Source of the DNA: Miscanthus floridulus
Lineage: Eukaryota; Streptophyta; Magnoliopsida; Poales; Poaceae
NCBI RefSeq assembly: GCF_019320115.1
Contig: NC_089598.1
Location: 31,515,983 to 31,579,982 of the forward strand
DNA: 64,000 nt
Reading direction: 5' to 3'
This document shows positions 34,435 to 45,072 of the stretch, one piece after another. Below the pieces are notes generated by a model. The model was not told the origin of the DNA and did not search any database. It saw only the letters and a list, made by a program, of their open reading frames with translations. Position 1 is the first letter of the stretch. Each line of letters starts with the position of its first letter. A program made the translations under genes and the position numbers.

Positions 34435-37320
34435 AGGAACTAGGCATCGAGCCCGTTACGGTCTAGGGGTTCGAAGGCTGGGCCCTGAGGGTTTCGATAG
34501 CCGCCCCAGGACAAACAGAGTTAGGGATGACTATGGGCGAGCCTGTACATGGCCAAGGCCCGAGCAAGCGATTGCTTGGGATGCCCTAAGTCATGTCTGA
34601 GACTGGCAGGGAGGTCTCTGAATGGGATCCCACCGTAGGGAGGCATCGAGCCCCCGGGGCCAATCGAACGGCCCTAGGACCCACTAGAGAAGCCCTCTAG
34701 TACTTTTGGAGTGCGTCCCTAGACCACCAGCCGACCCCTATCGAATGGGGCATGGGCCTCCACTTGGACATACCCGATAACAGCTCACCGGAGGTGTCAC
34801 TGCTCACGCCCACCGAGGGTAGCCTGGCATACTCCACCCCTCCTTCCAAATGAAAAGGATGCATGAGGGCCGCACAAAAAAGATAGAGAAACTCCTGATT
34901 GCCCTCTTGCTCCGCGCAGAGGCTCGAGGGCTCTTCCTGCAATTGACCCAAGACCCAGCGACCCAAAAATTGCACTCGGGGGCTCGGCAAACAACCCCTC
35001 CTTCCGAACAAAAAGGATGTGTGAGGGCCACACAAAAAAGATAGGGAAACTCCTGATCGCCCTCTTGCTCTGAGCAGAGGCTCGGGGGCTCTTCCTGCAA
35101 CCAACCTGATTCCTTCCTGGCTAAGGAACTAGGCACCGAGCCCATTACGGTCTAGGGCTTTGAAGGCTGGGCCCCCGAGGGTTTTGACAGCCGCCCCAGG
35201 ACAAACAGAGTCAGGGATGACTATGGGCGAGCCCGTACATGGCCGAGGCCCAAGCAAGTGATCGCTTGGGATGCCCTAAGTCATGTTCGAGATGGTAGGG
35301 AGGTCTCTGAATGGGATCCCACCGTAGGGAGGCATCGAGCCCCTGGGGCCAATCAAACGGCCCTGGGACCCACTAGAGAAGCCCTCTGGTACTTTTGGAG
35401 TGCATCTCTAGACCACCAGCTGACCCCTATCGAATGGAGCATGGGCCTCCACTTAGACTTACCCGATAACAGCTCACCGGAGGTGTCACTACTCGCGCCC
35501 ACCGAGGGTAGCTTGGCATACTCCACCCCTCCGTCCAAGCAAAAAGGATGCACGAGGGCTGCACAAAAAGACAGGGAAACTCCTGATCGCCCTCTTGCTC
35601 CGCGCAAAGGCTTGGGGCTCTTCCTACAATCGAGCTAAGACCCAGTGACCCAAAAATCACACTCGGGGGCTCGGCAAACAACCCCTCCTTCCGAACGAAA
35701 AGGATGCGCGAGGGCCGCACAAAAAAAGACAGGGAAACTCCTAATCACCCTCTTGCTCCGAGTAGAGGCTCGGGGGCTCTTCCTGCAACCAAGCCGATTC
35801 CTTTCAAACTAAGGAACTGGGCACCGAGCCCGTTACAGTCTAGGGGTTCGAAGGCTAGGCCCCCAAGGGTCTCAACAGTCGCCCTAGGACAAACAGAGTC
35901 AGGGATGACTATGGGCGAGCCCGTACATGGCCGAGGCCTGAGCAAGCGATCGCTTGGGATGCCCTAAATCATGTCCAAGACCGACAGGGAGGTCTCTAAA
36001 TGGGATCCCACCGTAGGGAGGCATCGAGCCCCCGGGGCCAATCGAATGGCCCTGGGACCCACTAGAGAAGCCCTCTGATACTTTTGGAGTGCTTCCCTAG
36101 ACCACCAGCTGACCCCTATCGAATGGGGCATGGGCCTCCACTTGGACTTACCCAATAAATACCTCACCGGAGGTGTCACCGCTCGCACCCACTGAGGGTA
36201 GCCTGGCATACTCCACCCCTCATTCTGAACGAAAAGGACGCGGGAGGGCCGCACGAAAAAGACAGGGAAACTCCTGATCGCCCTCTTGCTCCACGTAGAG
36301 GCTCGGGGGCCCTTCCTGCAATCGAGCCGAGACCCAGCGACCAAAAAATCACACTTGGGGGCTACACCCGCCGGGTAACTCCTGATCGCCCTCTTGCTCC
36401 GCGCAGAGGCTCGGGGGCTCTTCCTGCAATCGAGCCAAGACCCAGCGACCCAAAAATTGCACTCGGGGGCTCGGCAAACAACCCCTCCTTTCGAACAAAA
36501 AGGATGCGCGAGGGCCGCACAAAAAAGATAGGGAAACTTCTAATCGCCCTCTTGCTCCGAGCAGAGGCTCGGAGGCTCTTCCTACAACCAAGCTGATTCC
36601 TTTCAGACTAAGGAACTGGGCACTGAGCCCGTTACAGTCCAGGGGTTCGAAGGCTGGCCCCCCAAGGGTCTCGACAGCCACCCCAGGACAAATAGAGTCA
36701 GGGATGACTCTGGGCGAGCCCGTACATGGCCGAGGCCCAAGCAAGCGATCGCTTGGGATGCCCTAAGTCGTGTCCAAGACTGGCAGGGAGGTCTCTGAAT
36801 GGGATCCCACCGTAGGGAGGCATCGAGCCCCCGGGGCCAATCGAATGGCCCTAGGACCCACTAGAGAAGCCCTCTAGTACTTTTGGAGTGCGTCCCTGGA
36901 CCACCAGCCGACCCCTATCGAATGGGGCATGGGCCTCCACTTGGACTTACCCAATAAATAGCTCACCGGAGGTGTCACCGCTCGCACCCACCGAGGGTAG
37001 CCTGGCATACTCCACCCCTCCTTCCGAATAAAAAGGATGCGCGAGGGCCGCATGAAAAAGATAGGGAAACTCCTGATCGCCCTCTTGCTCTGCGTAGAGG
37101 CTCGGGGGCCCTTCCTGTAATCGAGCTGAGACCCAGCGACCCAAAAATCGCACTCGGGGGCTTGGCAAACAACCCCTCCTTCCGAACAAAAAGGATGCGC
37201 AAGGGACACACAATAAAACAGGGAAACTCCTGATCGCCCTCTTGCTCCGCGTAGAGGCTCGGGGGCTCTTCCTGCAACCAAGCCAAGACCTAGCGACCCA
37301 AACTCGCACTCATGAGCTCG
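34435..37320 (+). repeat. Four tandem copies of a roughly 0.69-kb unit in the T1 3' region
   Basis: Each unit begins AGGAACT(A/G)GGCA(C/T), with starts at 34435, 35124, 35812 and 36611. Spacings are 689, 688 and 799 bases. The third unit carries about 110 extra bases from an internal duplication. Within each unit a shorter motif, with AAAAGGATG then ACTCCTGATCGCCCTCTTGC, occurs twice. Frames through these repeats yield repetitive peptides on the minus strand (for example 36874-37350) and are not regarded as genes. Such arrays between pol and 3' LTR are a known habit of Tat elements. Confidence 0.88.
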
Positions 37321-37523
37321 GCAAACATGATAAAACCCCTCACTCAACATGGGAAAAGCCCCTGGAGGAGTAAAAATCTACTCCTCTAGGGCCTTGGGGG
37401 CTACACCTAGTGGGTGCACTCGTGCGCACCCATCGAGGCCTCGAGCACAAAACACAATCCTGACGGGAGCTGCTGCGAGCCAAGTCTTGTCAAAACCTCA
37501 GGGAGAGTGCTCGCACTCCCCCC

Positions 37524-37539
37524 GAGGCTCAGGGGCTAC
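37524..37539 (+). other. Polypurine tract of T1
   Basis: GAGGCTCAGGGGCTAC ends directly at the 3' LTR start. A purine-rich tract ending GGGGCTAC before TGTCGG is the expected plus-strand primer. Confidence 0.65.
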
Positions 37540-38916
37540 TGTCGGATACCATAAAAAGGGGTACCCTAAGCAAGAACTAAAAAAATTGCTTAGACCTTGT
37601 AAATATCGAAGCTAAGAGACAACCATGAGGCCTCGGCTGATTCTCCGATTCGCTCGAGGCCCACGCCGCAAGGCCTCAGATGAGGTACCAACTCTTCGCC
37701 TCACCCAAGGCCCCCTTGCCCGAGGCCCCACCCCACAAGGCCTCAGACGAGGTACCGATTCTCTGCCTCGCCCGAGGCCTCGCCCGAAAGGCCTCGGACG
37801 AGGTACTGATTCTCCGCCTCGCTTGAGGCCGGCTCGGCAACAACCCCGTCGCCTCCGCCTCGACCAACTTCTCTGACAGGACGTCATGTCCAACTAACGT
37901 GTTCAACCACTCCCGTGACATCAGCCGAATGACGGCCCGATACAGCGGAGAAGCCAACAAGACGCAAGTCACATCGATGCCATGCCGCCTAGGACAGGAC
38001 GGGGTAGGGGCTACCGGCCACTATGCTCGGCACTGTGCCCATGACTGATGCCCGTGCTGCACTGTGCTACCTAACCCCTGCTCCGAGGACAGCATGGCAT
38101 GGAGAGTCATGTCCGGGTCCCTGTAGCCTCGGAATCAGCATAAAAGACCAACTACACCCTCCGAGCCTTGGCTACCTGCCTCCGCACCCCTATAGCCTTG
38201 GGACTCGCGCCCGTCGAGCCCCCCCACAATGGTTCAGCCTCTGCACCAACGGGGCCTCGGCTCTCTATGCTGTCGACAAACAGCGACTGACACGTCGTCC
38301 ACAGTCTGTGCCATGCCCTACGTCAAGCCATCACAGGAGCACCCACATCGCATAGGATCGGGCGTGACCGGCGCGTCGCCCCAGTGCACCGAGGACAAGA
38401 CCGCTCCATCGACCATGCCGCCACAGTGACAAGCTATAGGGTTCGGCATGCCGCCTCTGCTCCATGTACCGTCCCCGTGCCTTCCTTCGACTATAAAAGG
38501 GAGTGATCGGGGCCGCTTCTAGGCATCGAGAGAACGCAAAGAGAAATGAACTCATGCACTCATCGAGACAACACACGGAGAGAACACACGCATCGGGACT
38601 CAGACGCCCACGAACACACACGCACGCATGAACAACTCACACCCGCTTCCTCACTGCGGGAGATCAACATCTCAAGCAACCTACACCACTCCACGCAGAG
38701 ACCTGGGACTAACTCCCTCTCTTGCCCTGCTTGTAAACCCCTACTACAAGCACCTCAGTGCAATGAATACAAGATCGCTCTCTCAGACTAGATGTAGGGC
38801 ACCTATTGCCTAAACCAGTATGAACCTTGTGTCTCTTTGCATCACCATCTGGGATTAGGGGCACGCAGTACATTTTCACTAGTTGGTTCAGGGCCTGCCG
38901 GTCCAAAACACCGACA
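37540..38916 (+). repeat. 3' LTR of element T1
   Basis: The LTR is 1377 bp, begins TGTCGGATACC and ends ACACCGACA. It differs from the 5' LTR by many, mostly C/T or G/A, substitutions and small indels, which indicates an old insertion. It is followed by the target duplicate ATTCC at 38917-38921. Confidence 0.9.
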
Positions 38917-39077
38917 ATTCCGATGTTGCATATGTTTTCACATATATATTGCAAGTGTTTTTCATCGAGATGTTGCATATGTTTTGCAATGGCTACACAC
39001 ATGTTTCCCTCATATTTCAGATGTATGTTGTAAATGTTTCCTCTAGATGTTGCAAAAATAGATCTGGTGATGCACAT
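38917..39077 (+). repeat. Right inverted arm, second part
   Basis: This continues the ATGTTGCA/GTGTTT array interrupted at 9082. It includes the TTGCAAAAATAGATCTGGTG landmark that mirrors the outer part of the left arm. It is cut at 39077 by the second Tat element, so the outer end of the right arm is not in this window. Confidence 0.6.
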
Positions 39078-40627
39078 TGTCGGTGTTTCGAGTAAACACC
39101 AACTAGTAAATTTGTATTTGTTGCGTCTTAGGCCTGGATGGTGTGCTAAAAGACACAAGGTTTATAATGGTTCAGGCATAATGTCCCTACATCTAGTTTG
39201 TTGCTGCTGCTCATGTTATTAGCACTAAAAGGTTCGTAGTAGGGGGTACAAACGGTCGAGAGAGGGACAGGTCCCAAGTCTCTGATGGAAAAGTCAAGCG
39301 AGTACTGAGAGCTCGGTTGCTGCTTAGTTGTGTGCTATGTGGTGTGTGGTGTGTAGAATTGATCCATCCCCTTAGTGGGGTGCCCTGCCCTCCCTTTTAT
39401 AGATCAAGGGGGAGCAGGGATTATAGACGGGAGAAAGAGGAAAAACTAGAGGCAAAGAAGGTCCTTCGGTGGTGCCGGGTCTTCCTTCTCCTTTAAGCCT
39501 ATCCTACTGACAAGGAAAATGGTGCCAGGGATGGCATGTTCACTGATCCTGATAGGGCAGTGCTCTAGCTTCGTTCAGCAAGTGGTCACGTCCCATCCTA
39601 CTCCGGCGGACGGTGCGGCGTGCCAGGGTGTCGAGCCATGACCCTATGGGGTGCAGATGGCATAGAGGCCCCACATTTGTTACTGTAGATGACAAGAGTT
39701 TCCTGCTGGACCGTAGTGGCTATCGTATGTTTTTGTAAGGATTCATGTCCAAGGGCAAATGTCGGCGCCCATAACACTGTAGGACAAATATCGTCGCCCA
39801 CAACACTGTTTGGGCTCTGACATGCCTAGAAGGGCTTAAAGCACCTGTCTGGTCATATCCTGATGGTACTTCACTGTAGGCGGGTAGGGTATGGTCCTCG
39901 ATATTGTAGTTGACTTGAGTGCCCCACCTTATCTACACACGTACTTATGAAGGAGTAGCGCATAGACGTCGGGTGAGGCAGAGTCTACCCTCGAACGTCG
40001 GGCGAGGTGGAGACAGCCCTAGACGTCGGGCTAGGTGGAGCCTACCCTAGACATCGGGCAAGGCGGAGCCCAGCCCTTGGACATCGGGTGGGGCGGAGTC
40101 TGCCCAGGACATCGAGCAAGGCAGAGCCTGCCCTAGACATCGGGAGAGGCGGAGCCCAGCCCTTGGACGTCGGGCGAGGCGGAGTCTGCCTGGGATGTTG
40201 AGCAAGGCGGAGCCTATCCTAGACATTGAGTGAGGCATAGCCCAGCCCTCGGTCATCAGGCGTCAGGCGAGGCAGAACCAAGCCCTCAAACGTCTAGCGA
40301 GGTGGAGTCTGCTCGGGACATCGAGCGAGGCGGAGCCCAGCCCTCAGACGTCAGGCGAGGCGGAGCCTGCCCTAGACATCGGGCGAGGCGGTCCTAGCCC
40401 TCAGACGTTGAGCGAGGCAGAGCCTGCCCCTAGACATCCGGTGAGGCAGAGTCTGCTCTCAGACGTCAGGCAAAGCGGAGTCTAGCCCTTTGGGGTTGGG
40501 CGAGGCGGAGCCAATCTTTAGTCGTTTGGGCAAGAAGTGTAGCTACGTTCTTGTCTATTCGGAACCATTAATTTTTGACGGTTATTAACACCTCCTCTTT
40601 GGGTACCCCAGTATTCGGTCATCGATA
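39078..40627 (-). repeat. 3' LTR of element T2
   Basis: On the plus strand the LTR starts TGTCGGTGTTTCGAGT and ends GTATTCGGTCATCGATA, next to a PPT. The final dinucleotide is TA instead of the canonical CA, consistent with one C-to-T change. It includes the tandem array at 39965-40530. Confidence 0.65.
39965..40530. repeat. Array of about 28-bp imperfect tandem repeats inside the T2 LTR
   Basis: The core GGGCGAGGCGGAGCC followed by CTGCCCTAGACATC or CAGCCCTCGGACGTC repeats about every 28-30 bases, roughly 20 times with variants. Open frames across it give repeated peptides and are not genes. The repeats touch with no unique spacers, which rules out CRISPR. Confidence 0.85.
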
Positions 40628-40890
40628 GTAGCCCCCGAGCCCCTGGATGATTCGGATAGAATCACCCGGGGGGGGTGATTTGATTTGCTAGAGGGTGCAC
40701 GCAAGCGCACTCAACGGGTGTAGCCCCTGAGCCCCCGAGTGATTCAGATAGAATCACCCGGGGGGTATTTTGATTCGCTAGAGGCTGAGCCTTTAGGTCA
40801 TTCAGATAGAATCGCCTAGGGGTATATCGATTTGCCAGAGGGTGCGCGCGAGCGCACCTGTCGGGTGTAGCCCCCGAGCCCGAGGGGTAA
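40628..40890 (-). repeat. PPT of T2 and adjacent tandem repeats
   Basis: On the plus strand GTAGCCCCCGAGCCCC follows the LTR (PPT on the minus strand, 40628-40643). GTAGCCC(C)(C/T)GAGCCC recurs near 40720 and 40868. An ATTC-GATAGAATC-CC-GGGG motif recurs three times (about 40655, 40742 and 40801). PPT-containing tandem duplications sit next to the LTR. Confidence 0.6.
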
Positions 40891-41311
40891 TTCGGATTCT
40901 TTGTGGGTATGGCTATGAGATTTGGTGTTTTGATAACCGAATAGTTTAAAGGGAACCCTGGTATCCCGCTCGTGGGGATTCATCTAGGGTCAGCCCAATT
41001 GAGACTCGATCGCGGATCGAGACTCCCTTGAGGCTCGTGCGCCTGAGTTTTGGCCGCTCATGGGCCTATCCTTCGTTGGGATGGCCGTTGAAATCATTGG
41101 GCTAGCCCTCAAACTCCTGGGCCTAGGTGGGACAGAGAGACGCTTTTTGACCTGTGTCCCTTCTACGAGAAAAGAGTCCTAGTCTGCCCAGGAAGGCAAA
41201 ACGTCTGGCGTGACTTTGGTGGGAAAGGATAGGGATTGGGGGCGCATATCCCGCGTGGTGACATGGTGGCAAATCGTGGCAGACATGGTGCCTTCCTCGC
41301 ATCCATCGCCC

Positions 41312-41319
41312 CTATAAAA
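41312..41319 (+). promoter_or_regulatory. TATA box of the T2 opposite-strand gene
   Basis: CTATAAAA lies 138-145 bases upstream of the ATG at 41457, on the strand opposite to the element's own transcript. Confidence 0.5.
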
Positions 41320-41456
41320 CCAAAGGGTTTGCCCCCAGGGTTTCATACATTGCCTCCTTGCCTTTGCATCTACCACGTCCACCGCCAATCGCCTGAGCCT
41401 TCCGCACCCACAGCATAGCCGCTATCAAGCTCGCATCCACCCACTCCAATCGTCTA

Positions 41457-44400
41457 ATGGAACCGTGGTGCAGATCCAATGTCACCCTCCAGTGCCTGGA
41501 GGGCCTTGTTTGTCGCGGCCTTCTTTGCGCGCGGACTGCCGCCGAGGAGTGGCGGCTGTCTGGTAATGAGGACGTGCTGTCGCCGCCCAATGGCTACATT
41601 GTGTCCTTCGCTCACTTTCATGAGCGGGGATTCACCACCCCCGCCCACAAGTTCCTTCGGGGGTTGCTGAATTACTACAATGTGGAGCTATAGCACCTCA
41701 CTCCCAATGGGGTCCAACACATTATGATGTTCGTCATCCTGTGCGAGGGGTTCTTGGGGATTAGTCCCCACTTTGACCCGTGGTAGCATTTCTTCACCGT
41801 CACCCTCCTAAAGAAGTGAGAGAAGAGGCAGGAGCTGAGCGTGCCGATGGGATGCGCCGGCATTTAGCTCCGCAACAACCAGGTCAATGAATACTCGTCG
41901 ATGCGTCTGTCGACCTCAAACAAGGGGTGGCATCGCATTGGTTCTATGTCAAGAACGACATAGCCGCCCCCTTGTTAGCATTCACCGGACGCCTCATCGA
42001 AGAGGCCTCGAAATCATGGAGGAAGTGGGGGTCCCGGATAAAGACAAGAAGAAAATCTAGGACCATCTTGCCGCCATCCAAATTCTAAAGGAGAGGGGTG
42101 TGAAGGGGTCAAGGATCATTGGCGCCTACCATACACGGAGGGTGGCATCGCTGATGAGTCATGCACTTCCCCTGTACCTAATGGCGCCCAGCGCGTCACT
42201 TGATGGGACGGCGCATGCTGATGGAGCACTCTCACCCTCTGAAGTGGTGCAGCGCATCAAGGAGGCGATGGAGCCTTCGCAGGACGACGCCAGCGTCGCA
42301 CTTGATTTTGTGTATCCGGTGCCGGGGCACCCCCCAATGCGGTCGGAACTAGGGTACATCGACTTCGTAAGTTCTCTTTCCCCGTGCCTCCTTTTTAATT
42401 GAACTCCCTCCCATTGATGCTGATATTGAGATAGCAGGACCAGCCGAAGAGACTCATCTTTATGGATCGCTCGGCCCCGCTGCTGAAGGACCCACTCATG
42501 GCAGTGGTGAATTGCACCATGACTGAGTGGCAGAAGAAGATGAAGGAGGTCAAGAGGAAAAAGAAGCAGCAGAAACTACAGGCATGGGAGCGAGGAGAGG
42601 AGACAGACAGTGATGACAATGATGACGACGATGAGGAAGATGACGAGGTAGTCACAAACACCGAGTGGGGTGACCGAGGAAGTGAGGACACGCTGACAGG
42701 TACCCACTCATTAATGTAGGGACCCTTCCCATTCCATGCAAGGGAAGGTCTGGGCGTGAGGCCAGAGGAGGCGGGTCGGCCTATCGGCCCGTCTTTAGAA
42801 CCATCAGGGGCGGGCGGATCTGCCACCGCGCCTGAGGTGCCAGCAGGGGGGGGAGCAGCCCCGCCACCGTGCCTCGGGAATCAATGGGGACGGGTGGATC
42901 TATCACCACTCCCAAGGTGCTAGCAGGAGCGGGCAGACCCGTCGCCGTGCCCCAAGAGCCGGCGGCGATGGGCGGATCCGCCGCCGCACCCGAGGTGTCG
43001 AGAGAGGGGAGTGGCTCCGCCACCGTGCCCCAGATATGAGGGAGGTGAGCCCCTTGGCCTGGGAGCATTGGCCGGCCTCAAAACAGTCCTGCCCCGATGA
43101 GGTGGAGCAGGGAACTGGGGGTTCATCCCCCAAACATCTCCACCGCCCAACAGCGCCAACGTAAGTTGCTGACTCCTCTATTATTTTTGTTTTTCTCTGT
43201 TTTTCATAGTGACGCGTGCCTTGTGTTTCTTCTTCGGCATCAGGAGATGGGTCAGTCAGGGCACTTCTTTGGTGCTGGTGCCCAAGAAAACCATCGCCCT
43301 TCAGGTAAGGCGGGGGCCGCCGCCTGATGTTGCTCCTATTTCGGGCGAGAGCGGAGCCAGCGTCATAGCCTTGTCGGCCGATCTGGCACAACCTATGGTG
43401 GTGCCCATGCCCTCAGCAGGTCAAGCGGTCGACAAGGTCAAGGGGGCACCCTCGGAGGTTGTTGCACAACCGGTGATGGAAGTGATTCTGCTGTCGACGT
43501 CGGAGCGGGCGGAGCTATCGGCCGCACCCATTGCGTCGACCACAGTGGGTGTGGTGCAGCCGGATGAGGTCCTGCCAATGGAGGTAGAGGTAATGGTGGC
43601 TATGATGGATGGGTTGCAGCCAGAAGCTGTGGTGGCAGCGCCCGAGGCAGTGGCGCATCCCATGCTACCGGCAGCCCCAGAGACGACGTCCGTCATGGGC
43701 AGGACAGAGGGGGTCATGGCCAAGGGACCCTTGGACATCGCAGTGGTTGCCGAGGAGACCAATAGGGAGTTGTCCCTGGTCCTGACATCATAGGGCCACC
43801 ACCCGCCGACGCGGGATGAGCTCCCGCTCCTATGGGTGAGTCCATGGGACCCGTCGTCGGAACTCATCATCCTCGACGATGCCGCCGAGGGCATGGAGCG
43901 GGAGAATCTCAATGATGGGTTCACGGCCATGCTAGAAGCTCTAAACCAGGCTAGGGGCACCCTTCAAGACATAATCGTTCCCACCGGCCGGGTATTCACT
44001 TGGTCTTGCCTCTCGATCTCTTTTTTATTCATCTATTTTTGTTTTCTAACCACCGTCTTTTTTTAGTCTCTTGTTGCTCGCAGCCGGGAGAAATCCTGGT
44101 TCCTTCATGAAGTTCAAGGAGGATTGAGACCGCCTCATCAATAAGGCATAGCTGCATAGGGATGTGACCACCCAGCTCTGCCAGAGGGTGGCCCAATTGA
44201 CTCCCCTTGCCGCGGAGGTGGACAATTTTCGACGACGGGAGGCCGAGGCCCACCGGGATGTAGAGGACACCGAGAAGTCTTTTGATGAACTATCAGAGAG
44301 GGCATGGTGAGATTAAGAGGAGGCTGCCAGAGTGCGGAAGGAGCATGACAAGCTGCTCCAGGGGGATGTCGAGACCCGCCAGTGGATCATCGACCTCCTG

Positions 44401-45072
44401 GCCGAGGCCGAGAAGGAGCGGGATCTCAGGCTGGGAGCCGAGGAGAGGTCCACAGCCCTGGAGTAGAGGGCAAAACTAGACGTCGAGGCGGTCACATGAC
44501 TGCACAAGGAGCAAGACGAGCTATGCCATGCTACGGAGAGGCTCTACTTAGAACGCGGTGCGGCCTGTGGGATGCACGACCAGGTCGTCCGAGAGCGTGT
44601 CGAGGTGCAATAGAGGATTAGCTCCCTCCAGGCCGAGCTGGAGACCACGAAAGCCTAGAAGCTGGAGGTCGAGGGTGCCGTTGCCAGACTGGCCATGCAT
44701 CTCACTGAGGCACGGAGTCTTCTTTAGGTAGAGAGCGATGAGCTCGATGTCCTGAAGGTTGCCCTTGGCATAGTCTGCAATGACCTACAGGTGGTGAAGG
44801 TGGAGGGGACCAGCTTGCTCGCAACCCACGTCGTAGATATCTCGGCGCGGATGCACCAGCTGGAGAAGGAAGCTCTTTGCTCAGGGATCACCCAAGCCTT
44901 CACCATCGCCCACTCGCATTATGATGACAACATCGACTTGGAGGCGATAAGCCTCGGTTTCGCGTATGGCTATGAACCCTCCGAGCTGGATGAAATAGAA
45001 GCGGCGGTGACTCCTCTTGCGGAAACCCTAGCGAGCAAAGTTGAAGACATGGTTCTCCCCCAGAGGGGGTAG
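41457..45072 (+). pseudogene. T2 opposite-strand accessory gene (Transposase_28-like N-terminus, coiled-coil C-terminus), broken
   Basis: Starting at MEPWCRSN (41457), the first segment has GYIVSFAHFHERGFTTP and LLNYYNVEL, matching the N-terminal domain of the T1 gene. A TAG at about 41691 and several later stops break it. A donor GTAAGT at 42367 and an acceptor ending AG at 42437 join IDF to DQPKR, suggesting a 71-base intron; another donor-like GTAAGT is at 43161. Middle parts include a Lys-rich then Asp/Glu-rich stretch (42530-42660) and a Val/Met/Ala/Pro-rich stretch (43330-43790). A coiled-coil region (about 44100-44900) leads to the conserved end HYDDNIDLEAISLGF and a stop at 45072. Expression, if any, would be antisense to the element. 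Function is unknown. Confidence 0.65.

Larger units (their letters stand above)
9083..38916 (+). mobile_element. Tat-lineage Ty3/gypsy LTR retrotransposon, plus strand, carrying nested insertions (element T1)
   Basis: The element has two LTRs of about 1.4 kb (9083-10479 and 37540-38916), starting TGT(T/C)GGATACC and ending ACACCGACA, and is flanked by the duplicated target ATTCC (9078-9082 and 38917-38921). The order is LTR, PBS, gag remnant, RNase H-integrase, a long gene on the opposite strand, kilobase-scale tandem repeats, PPT, LTR. An opposite-strand gene and repeats downstream of integrase are characteristic of Tat-lineage elements. Without the 15.7-kb chromovirus insertion it would be about 14.1 kb. 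Gag C-terminus, protease and RT are deleted, so it could move only with help from another copy. Confidence 0.9.

Noticed and set aside
34697..37350. Several 100-158-residue repetitive minus-strand frames
   Set aside because: They are translations of the 0.69-kb tandem repeats, appear in more than one frame, and have no start context or domain.
39965..40530. CRISPR-like array
   Set aside because: The repeats are contiguous and degenerate without unique spacers, and lie inside a plant LTR.
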